Below are positions 1 through 6,352 of a stretch of 61,517 nucleotides of DNA, in pieces. The position numbers and the translations under genes are program-made. Within the stretch, counting starts at the first letter, position 1; each line of letters begins with the position of its first letter. Location: the IMG/VR virus record IMGVR_UViG_3300022752_003832, positions 1 through 61,517 of that record, one strand, 5' to 3'. The notes beneath the pieces are model-generated. The model was not told the origin of the DNA and searched no databases. It was given only the letters and a program-made list of their open reading frames with translations. The stretch is from a virus.

Positions 1-281
1 TTTTTATCTAAATCTTGAAAATTCCATGTTTGTGTAAATTGCATCCAATTTTGATTGGTTATAATTCTATCAATCAAAGGTACTTTTTTTTCATCAACAA
101 CTAATCCCAATTTGTCTTTAACAAAATCTAAAAATCCTCTATCCAAATCGGCATGTAATACTCCTTTGGGTAAAAACGTTCCATGTTTTGTTATGTCTTC
201 AAGCATTTCTTCTCTTCTTTCCACACCAAATTTTTGTGGAATTAAAGGTAAATGTTTTTTTACTTGTTTTGGAAAGGCCAT
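1..281 (-). CDS. Putative virion structural protein, N-terminal part (runs off the window)
   Basis: The minus strand has an open frame from an ATG at 281 to the window edge, giving about 93 residues that begin MAFPKQVKKHLPLIPQKFG and continue through VPLIDRIITNQNWMQFTQTW. It follows the gene ending at 289 by only 7 nt, so both are probably on one mRNA driven by the TATTTATA motif at 808-815. I recognise no named family. The composition and the position beside neck-like genes fit a tail or neck component, but that is inference. The plus-strand frame over the same bases is a low-complexity shadow. The C-terminal part lies outside the window. Confidence 0.6.
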   Translation of the reverse strand, partial: MAFPKQVKKHLPLIPQKFGVERREEMLEDITKHGTFLPKGVLHADLDRGFLDFVKDKLGLVVDEKKVPLIDRIITNQNWMQFTQTWNFQDLDK

Positions 282-288
282 AATTTAA

Positions 289-804
289 TTAAATTCCTTC
301 AAATTCATTATTTGTGACAGGAGTTGCAATAATTGTTCTATAAAATCTTTTATAACCACCATAAGTGTGTTTATTGTCAGTAAACACCCTACCATCATTT
401 ACCACACTATAGTATCTAACTCTATATTCTGTTTCATAATACCCAATGTAATCACCAAACTCTATATCAATTTTTAAATCATCTAAATAATCTTGATAAA
501 CACTAACAGTCAAATTACCTGGTTCTAACTGTTCTAATTTTGTTGAACCATAATCTTGGTTTGCAGGTGCTTCTATTTTAACCAAACCTTTAAATTCTAT
601 TGGTGGTAAAAATTGTATTCCACCTTTTAATGCTTCACCATATACATCGTCGTTGTTTGTTTTTTGCCTATCAACTTTATATAAAACTAAAGTGAAGTTC
701 ATATCCCCCTCTAACCATTCTCTTCCCATTTTTATATCTAAATTAAAGTCTTCTTCTGCAAAAAACTTATTTAATCTTGTTATTGGAACTTTAGGTTGTG
801 TCAT
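289..804 (-). CDS. Putative virion structural protein (tail/neck region), 171 aa
   Basis: Complete 171-residue frame starting MTQPKVPITRLNKFFAEED and rich in beta-prone, aromatic stretches such as YIGYYETEYRVRYYSVV. No signal peptide or membrane segment is visible. I do not recognise a named domain. It is the first gene of a short minus-strand unit, preceded by a TATTTATA motif only 3 nt before the ATG and followed after 7 nt by the next gene. It is divergent from the helicase gene at 861. A structural role is inferred from the late-type promoter motif and the neighbours. Confidence 0.55.
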   Translation of the reverse strand: MTQPKVPITRLNKFFAEEDFNLDIKMGREWLEGDMNFTLVLYKVDRQKTNNDDVYGEALKGGIQFLPPIEFKGLVKIEAPANQDYGSTKLEQLEPGNLTVSVYQDYLDDLKIDIEFGDYIGYYETEYRVRYYSVVNDGRVFTDNKHTYGGYKRFYRTIIATPVTNNEFEGI

Positions 805-807
805 ACC

Positions 808-815
808 TATAAATA
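808..815 (-). promoter_or_regulatory. Late promoter-like motif TATTTATA
   Basis: TATTTATA on the minus strand, ending 3 nt before the ATG at 804. The same octamer precedes most first genes of virion units in this window. If it acts as a -10 element, transcription would begin at or inside the start codon. Confidence 0.5.
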
Positions 816-860
816 CTTTGATTGATTTTTTCTTGAATTTTATTATATTTTATATATACT

Positions 861-3755
861 ATGGAAGATTTTGTGCCAAAAACACCAGAGTCAAAAGCCC
901 TATTAATTTTAGACAATTACGAAGGGTCAAATAACTATATCCTTAATTTAAAACACAAAAAAGAGAATAGTAAGTCTTTCGTACCTACAAGACCGCAGGC
1001 GGATTATATCAATAATTATAACACAACACAACCAAAAGTTGCAAAAAAATGGGTCAAACTTGATTCATATTTTGGTAAAAAACTGATGGAAGATAAGATG
1101 TACACCAAAGAACCATCTGAAATTTATGTTGAAAAGTTGTTGGTTGAAAAAGATAAAGCTTATCACATTTGGGGTAAAATTTTTTCAGGTGAAACTTTAC
1201 ACGACTTTTGGATGCCAAAATCAGCATTACTAAAAGATAATGAAGTTAAAAATATTGTTATAGATTACAGTAAGTATGCTGTCAGACCACCTATGGAACA
1301 CCAAAAGGTAGCTATTGAAAAATTGGTTGGTAATAAAAAGTTTATTTTGGCGGACGATATGGGTTTGGGTAAGTTCTTACCAGTTAATACGCCTGTTTAC
1401 ACACCTAAAGGCACTAAAAAAATTGGTGATATAAAAATTGGTGATAAGGTTATTGGTAGTGATGGTAAATCTCATAACGTAATAGGAGTGTTTCCACAAG
1501 GCATAAAGGAAACCTATAAAATTACATTCAACGATGGATTTTCAATTTTATCTGGGGACGAACATTTATGGTCTGTTTCATCCCCTAATTACGGTAAAAA
1601 TAGAAAAAACGAAAGACTAAAAAAGTTTTTAGTTTTATCAACAAAACAAATGTATGAGGGAGGTAAAATTAAAGTTAAAGGAATTAACCATAATAAAAAT
1701 AAGGAATATGAAATTGAAACTTATTATAAATCACCAAACGGAAATAATAAATGGCAAATCCCAATCGTGAAACCAATACAATTTGAACGAAATGATAATC
1801 TTATGATTGACCCTTATTTGTTAGGACTTGCATTAGGTGATGGTGGTATAACACAAAAAAATATTAATTTTACAACAAAAGACGATGAAATTTTAGGTTA
1901 TATTGAAACCGCATTACCAAAAAATTCACAAATAGTTAAACAAAAAAATTCAAAATACAGTTATAGAATAACTAAAATCGATGGTTACACAAATGAAGTT
2001 ATACAAATTTTAAAAAAGTTAAACTTGATGGGATGTGGGTCAGACACTAAATTTATTCCCGAAATATACAAGTTTTCATCAGTTGAAAATAGATTATCAA
2101 TTTTACAAGGGTTAATGGATACTGACGGGCATTGCATGTATAATGGTACTAATTTTGTTGGGACTGATTATTGTACAACATCAAAACAACTTTGTGATGA
2201 TGTTGTTGAAGTAGTACAAACATTAGGAGGTGTTGCAAGAGTCAAAACTTGTATCCCAACATATACTTATAAGGGTGAAAAAAAGAAAGGTAAGTTAGCT
2301 TATAGAGTTAATATTAAATTACCAAAGGGTATGAATCCGTTCAGATTAAAACGAAAGGCTAACAAATACATTGAACCAAAAAAATACCCCACAGGAAGAT
2401 ATATTAAAAATATTGAAAAAGTTGGTTTTGAAGAAAGTGTTTGTATATCGGTTGACTCCCCTGATAAACTATATGTTACAGAACATTGTATTGTAACACA
2501 TAACACCACTTCCACAATTATCGCTTCTTTAGAAACGGGTGCAAAAAAAATATTAATAATTTGTCCCGCATCTTTAAAAATAAATTGGCAAAGAGAAATT
2601 GCAAATTATTCAGATAGGTCTGTTTATATTGCAGAAGGTAAGAAATTTTCAGACGACCATGATTTTGTTATTGTGAACTACGACATCTTAAAAAATTTCC
2701 ACGACATTAAAGAAAAAGATAAGTCAGAAATTATGAAAATTAATTTTGATTTAGTAATCATGGATGAAGCACATATGATTTCTAATCCACAAGCACAAAG
2801 AACAAAAATTGCCAACGATATTGCAAGTAAATCTAATAGAGTGTGGTTATTATCAGGAACACCTATGACATCTCGACCTATGAATTATTACAATTTATTA
2901 AATCTTGTTGATAGTCCCGTTGCAATGAATTGGATGGCATACGCTAAAAGATATTGTAACGGATTTCAATTTAGTGTTGGAAAAAGAAAGGTGTGGAACG
3001 TTACAGGCGCATCCAATCTTGATGAATTAAGAGAAAGAACCTCAACTCACATTCTAAGAAGATTAAAAGAAGAAGTTTTAGATTTACCTGAAAAAATTAT
3101 CACACCTGTTTATTTAAGACTCAAATCAAAAAACTATGAAGAATTAATGGGTGAATATTTTGATTGGTATGACCGAAACCCTGAAGAATCATCTTCACTT
3201 ACAATTCAGTTTTCAAAACTAATGAAAGTAAGAAAAGTAATTGCACAAGAAAAAATTAATAACACAATTGAGTTAGCAGAAAACATTATAGAACAAGGTA
3301 AAAAGGTTATTATTTTTACAAACTTTACCGATACATTAAATCAAATCTATAATCATTTTGGTAAATCTGCAGTTTATTTAGATGGTAGTTGTTCTAAGTT
3401 CCACAGACAAAATTCGGTTGATGAATTTCAAACCAACGATAAAATCAAAGTATTTGTTGGGAATTTAAAGGCGGCTGGTGTTGGAATTACTTTAACATCT
3501 GCCGAGGCCGTTATTATGAATGATTTATCTTTTGTTCCTGCTGAACATTCACAAGCAGAAGACAGGTCACATAGAATTGGTCAAAAAAATTCAACATCAG
3601 TTTATTACCCTCTTTTTGAAAACACAATAGAAGGAGCAATTTACGACATATTAAATAGAAAAAAGAAAATTATTTCAACAGTAATGGGTGACAATATGTT
3701 TGATGACACATCTACAATAGAAGAAATGTTAAAAATGATTTCTGTCAACCGATGA
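861..3755 (+). CDS. SNF2-type DNA helicase (UvsW/SMARCAL1-like) interrupted by an intein
   Basis: The 964-residue precursor loses a 377-residue intein (residues 172-548) to leave about 587 residues, near the size of T4 UvsW. The extein has SNF2 motifs: Q-like PPMEHQKVAIEKL, Walker A ADDMGLGK joined to TTST after splicing, DEAH box IMDEAHMISN, motif V GVGITLTSAEAV, and motif VI QAEDRSHRIGQ, which is typical of SWI2/SNF2 proteins and not of ordinary DEAD helicases. Proteins of this kind remodel or anneal branched DNA during replication and recombination; in T4, UvsW unwinds R-loops and regresses forks. The active site cannot form until the intein leaves, because the insertion lies between the Lys and Thr of Walker A. 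The gene is divergent from the one at 289-804. Helicase identity is sure; equivalence to UvsW is likely. Confidence 0.93.
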   Translation: MEDFVPKTPESKALLILDNYEGSNNYILNLKHKKENSKSFVPTRPQADYINNYNTTQPKVAKKWVKLDSYFGKKLMEDKMYTKEPSEIYVEKLLVEKDKAYHIWGKIFSGETLHDFWMPKSALLKDNEVKNIVIDYSKYAVRPPMEHQKVAIEKLVGNKKFILADDMGLGKFLPVNTPVYTPKGTKKIGDIKIGDKVIGSDGKSHNVIGVFPQGIKETYKITFNDGFSILSGDEHLWSVSSPNYGKNRKNERLKKFLVLSTKQMYEGGKIKVKGINHNKNKEYEIETYYKSPNGNNKWQIPIVKPIQFERNDNLMIDPYLLGLALGDGGITQKNINFTTKDDEILGYIETALPKNSQIVKQKNSKYSYRITKIDGYTNEVIQILKKLNLMGCGSDTKFIPEIYKFSSVENRLSILQGLMDTDGHCMYNGTNFVGTDYCTTSKQLCDDVVEVVQTLGGVARVKTCIPTYTYKGEKKKGKLAYRVNIKLPKGMNPFRLKRKANKYIEPKKYPTGRYIKNIEKVGFEESVCISVDSPDKLYVTEHCIVTHNTTSTIIASLETGAKKILIICPASLKINWQREIANYSDRSVYIAEGKKFSDDHDFVIVNYDILKNFHDIKEKDKSEIMKINFDLVIMDEAHMISNPQAQRTKIANDIASKSNRVWLLSGTPMTSRPMNYYNLLNLVDSPVAMNWMAYAKRYCNGFQFSVGKRKVWNVTGASNLDELRERTSTHILRRLKEEVLDLPEKIITPVYLRLKSKNYEELMGEYFDWYDRNPEESSSLTIQFSKLMKVRKVIAQEKINNTIELAENIIEQGKKVIIFTNFTDTLNQIYNHFGKSAVYLDGSCSKFHRQNSVDEFQTNDKIKVFVGNLKAAGVGITLTSAEAVIMNDLSFVPAEHSQAEDRSHRIGQKNSTSVYYPLFENTIEGAIYDILNRKKKIISTVMGDNMFDDTSTIEEMLKMISVNR
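1374..2504 (+). mobile_element. Class 3 intein with LAGLIDADG endonuclease in the helicase Walker A motif
   Basis: 377-residue intein bounded by ...MGLGK and TTST.... It begins FLPVNTPVYTPKG, so residue 1 is Phe and not Cys or Ser. It ends CIVTHN and is followed by Thr. Precursor Trp237 in SGDEHLWSV (block B), Cys528 in ESVCISVDSP (block F) and the Thr of VTHN (block G) make up the WCT triplet that defines class 3 inteins. There the block F Cys, not residue 1, attacks the N-terminal junction. Two LAGLIDADG helices are present: LLGLALGDGGIT and LQGLMDTDGHC, each with its acidic residue, so the homing endonuclease looks intact. Boundaries follow from the exact reconstitution of the SNF2 Walker A motif. 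Confidence 0.92.
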
Positions 3756-3763
3756 TATTTATA
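3756..3763 (+). promoter_or_regulatory. Late promoter-like motif TATTTATA
   Basis: TATTTATA ends 4 nt before the ATG at 3768, immediately after the helicase stop codon. This would give a leaderless or nearly leaderless mRNA if used as a -10 element. Confidence 0.5.
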
Positions 3764-3767
3764 TATC

Positions 3768-4853
3768 ATGGAAGTGAATATTAAATATGTTGGTATTAAA
3801 CCAACGGAAAGTGATAAAACATTAATCAATAATTTTGTTTCACAATTAAAAAAAGACTACCCTTTGAAAAAAGATGTAGAAATTTTATTTGTTAGTAAAA
3901 GAACTGGGTATATGACCACAGGTTCAAGAAGCGATAAACACAAACTTAAAATTTTGGTTAAAGACAGATTAAATCGTGATATATTAAGAACACTTTCACA
4001 CGAATGGTCCCACGAATATCAAAAAACCATAGAACACAAAAAAGAAACTAAAAATATTGGTGGCGAAAATGAAAATGTGGCAAACGCGGTTGCCGGAAAA
4101 GAAATAAAAAAATTTGAAAAAGATAACAAAAAATTAAAAAAAATTATATATAATCCATTTATTGAAAGAATAGAAACAATTGAATCTTTTTTACAAATAG
4201 AATCTACAGAAAAACAATCACTGATAAACGAAATAAAAAAAATAAGTGTTGAAAAACTACCTTATGAATATAATTCGTTAGAAGTTTTTATTGATAGTGA
4301 AACAATGAAAACCCATTACAATAAACATTACAAAGGTTATGTTGAAAAGTTAAATAAAGAATTAGAAAAAATAAGTGGTAAAGATTTAAACTTAGAACAA
4401 ATCATATCTGACATTTCAAGTTTTAATACGATAGTTAGAAATAATGGTGGTGGCGCATTTAATCACGCACTATTTTGGAAAATGATGTCGCCTAAAAAAC
4501 AAAAGTTAGACGACCCCATCAAAAGTAAAATAGAAAAGACTTTCGGTTCGTTTGAAAAATTTAAAACAGAATTTGAAGATGCTGCTAAATCTCGTTTTGG
4601 TTCAGGTTGGGTTTGGTTAATTCTTACAGATAAAAATAGATTAAAAATTGTAACCACCGCAAATCAAGACAACCCCCTAATGGATAATCAAGAAGAAAGG
4701 GGTTACCCCTTGTTAGGTCTTGACGTTTGGGAACACGCTTATTATTTAAAATACAAAAATCTAAGAGATAAGTACGTATCTAATTTTTGGAAAGTTGTTA
4801 ATTGGGGGTTTGTTAATGATTTGTATTCTACAAAATCAAAACTAAACAAATAG
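3768..4853 (+). CDS. Zinc metalloprotease-like domain fused to Fe/Mn superoxide dismutase
   Basis: 361 residues in two parts. Residues 1 to about 125 contain SHEWSHEYQ (H78, E79, H82), an HExxH zinc site, followed by ENENVANAVAG, where E100 or E102 could be the third ligand, as in gluzincin-like peptidases. Residues from about 160 to 355 form a complete Fe/Mn superoxide dismutase: first ligand His183 in KTHYNKHY, second His233 in GGAFNHALFW, then Asp319 and His323 in LDVWEHAYYLKY. All four metal ligands are kept, so conversion of superoxide to peroxide is plausible. No signal peptide is seen, suggesting action in the cytoplasm or virion. The gene has its own late-type promoter motif and sits between helicase and neck genes. 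Whether the protease half is active, and what it cleaves, is unknown. The fusion is continuous, with no stop or frame change. Confidence 0.88.
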   Translation: MEVNIKYVGIKPTESDKTLINNFVSQLKKDYPLKKDVEILFVSKRTGYMTTGSRSDKHKLKILVKDRLNRDILRTLSHEWSHEYQKTIEHKKETKNIGGENENVANAVAGKEIKKFEKDNKKLKKIIYNPFIERIETIESFLQIESTEKQSLINEIKKISVEKLPYEYNSLEVFIDSETMKTHYNKHYKGYVEKLNKELEKISGKDLNLEQIISDISSFNTIVRNNGGGAFNHALFWKMMSPKKQKLDDPIKSKIEKTFGSFEKFKTEFEDAAKSRFGSGWVWLILTDKNRLKIVTTANQDNPLMDNQEERGYPLLGLDVWEHAYYLKYKNLRDKYVSNFWKVVNWGFVNDLYSTKSKLNK

Positions 4854-4858
4854 AAAGA

Positions 4859-4866
4859 TATTTATA
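4859..4866 (+). promoter_or_regulatory. Late promoter-like motif TATTTATA
   Basis: TATTTATAAATA begins at 4859, 11 nt before the ATG at 4878. It also contains the T4 late consensus TATAAATA as an overlapping reading. Confidence 0.5.
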
Positions 4867-4877
4867 AATAAAAAGTC

Positions 4878-5999
4878 ATGTCAACTACTATTTTAATTAC
4901 TGAACCAGAAAGAAGTAAATTGTATAAAAGAATAAAAAATCTTTTAGGGGCTCCATTGCGTAGTGTTGAATTAGAGGACGAAATGATGGATTCTTTATTA
5001 GAGTTATCTATTCAGGATTATGCTCAACACGTTAATGATTGGTTGATTGAGGCACAATGGTCTTCATTATATGGATTAAATTTAGATGAACAATCACTAA
5101 CAAGGGCTTTTACAACAAGAAGTTTAGATTGGGAAACACAATATACTTACGCATATTCAAAAATTGTAGGATTACAATCTGGTGGTGATTGGGTCTTAAA
5201 AAAAGACTATATTGATTTAGTACGAAATCAACAAATTTATGAAATACCTGCGGGTCGTGAAATTAATGAAATAATGTGGTTTTCTCGTTCTGAATTGGAT
5301 GCTGCATATTTTGACCCGTTTATGGGTGGTTTTGGTGGATTTGGGGGCATTGGTTTAGGTGGTGGTGCAGGATTTTCTCAAATGGGAACAACAGGAAATT
5401 ATTTTATTACACCGGCTTTTGATATTTTACTTAGAATGGCTGACATTCAAATGAAAAGAAGAATCATAACAGGTGATTTAACTTATAGAATTACAGCACT
5501 TCCTGAAGGAAAAAAAGCATTACATTTAATGAATGTACCTGGAGGAAAATTTGATTTTGGAAACATTAATTACCAACAATATAGAGTATGGTATTGGTAT
5601 TATGACACTTTTGATAGAGATGATTGTTTAGCAAAAAATCCAGATGTTGTTAGACTCCCTTCTGATGTACCAATTGATGAAATGAGATGGGATGAATTAA
5701 ATTCACCTGCAAAAACTTGGGTCAGAAGATGGTTTACCGCATACTGTAAAGAAACTTTGGCAAAAGTAAGAGGTAAGTATAGTGGTAGTTTAAAGACTCC
5801 TGATAGTGAATTAACCATAGAGTGGCAAAGTTTAAATACTGAAGCTAAAGATGAAAAGACAATGTTGTGGGAAGAATTAAAAGCAAGACTTGAAAGATTA
5901 AGACCCGAAAAACAAATGGAGCAAAAAGCCTTACAGGCAGAAAATATGAATAAAGCCTTAAAGTTTAGACCATTTACTAGCCCATATAATGTTATATAA
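4878..5999 (+). CDS. 13: Neck protein, gp13-like
   Basis: 373 residues. The N-terminus (LYKRIKNLLGAPLRSVELED, then DSLLELSIQDYAQHVNDWL) matches my memory of the T4 gp13 start, with its LRRLGAP..NVELT..Q...C...AL.LYGEYH pattern. This pattern is common to neck and head-completion proteins of T4-like phages. The middle has a Gly-rich stretch (FMGGFGGFGGIGLGGGAGF) that is probably a loop. The C-terminus is charged and helical. gp13 joins the filled head to the tail. The gene has its own late-type motif and is followed after 7 nt by a small beta-rich gene. Identification is by eye, so moderate. Confidence 0.6.
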   Translation: MSTTILITEPERSKLYKRIKNLLGAPLRSVELEDEMMDSLLELSIQDYAQHVNDWLIEAQWSSLYGLNLDEQSLTRAFTTRSLDWETQYTYAYSKIVGLQSGGDWVLKKDYIDLVRNQQIYEIPAGREINEIMWFSRSELDAAYFDPFMGGFGGFGGIGLGGGAGFSQMGTTGNYFITPAFDILLRMADIQMKRRIITGDLTYRITALPEGKKALHLMNVPGGKFDFGNINYQQYRVWYWYYDTFDRDDCLAKNPDVVRLPSDVPIDEMRWDELNSPAKTWVRRWFTAYCKETLAKVRGKYSGSLKTPDSELTIEWQSLNTEAKDEKTMLWEELKARLERLRPEKQMEQKALQAENMNKALKFRPFTSPYNVI

Positions 6000-6006
6000 T
6001 TGACAT

Positions 6007-6339
6007 ATGTCAGTATTTAAATCCATTCCTTCAATTAGAATAATTAATGGTAATAAAGTTGAAACATCAGATTCTGCAATAGTTTCAAATTCTTTTTATG
6101 AAACAAGTGGCGAATATGTCATAGTTGTTTCGGGTGTTGATAATTGTGAACTTTTATTAAATTCATCAAACACTGACCATGTTGTTGTAAAATCAATGAC
6201 AAATGTCTTAGTTAAAGGAGACTCATTAATTGATGAGCAATATGATGAAGTTGAATTAACCAAAGGTTCATGCGTTGAGTTTAAAAAAGTTGGAAATTAC
6301 TGGTATATATTATCTTCAGATGGATTAAAAAACTCTTAG
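6007..6339 (+). CDS. Small beta-rich protein of unknown function, 110 aa
   Basis: 110 residues with alternating hydrophobic strands (SGEYVIVVSGVDNCELLL, then VVVKSMTNVLVKG), suggesting a compact beta sandwich or beta helix as in accessory virion proteins. No known domain is recognised. It lies 7 nt after the neck gene and is probably co-transcribed. Its stop codon overlaps that of the convergent polymerase gene by 3 nt. The start codon sits in the perfect 12-nt palindrome TGACATATGTCA (6001-6012). Confidence 0.6.
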   Translation: MSVFKSIPSIRIINGNKVETSDSAIVSNSFYETSGEYVIVVSGVDNCELLLNSSNTDHVVVKSMTNVLVKGDSLIDEQYDEVELTKGSCVEFKKVGNYWYILSSDGLKNS

Positions 6340-6352
6340 TCGAAACTAAGAG
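6325..6352 (-). terminator. Intrinsic terminator of the DNA polymerase gene, inside its coding end
   Basis: Read on the minus strand: CTCTTAGT, loop TTCG, ACTAAGAG (6352-6333), then six T residues (6332-6327). The 8-bp stem is perfect and has a UUCG-type loop. It contains the polymerase stop codon and, on the other strand, the stop of the gene at 6007. There is no T run on the plus side, so it should act for the minus strand. Confidence 0.75.
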
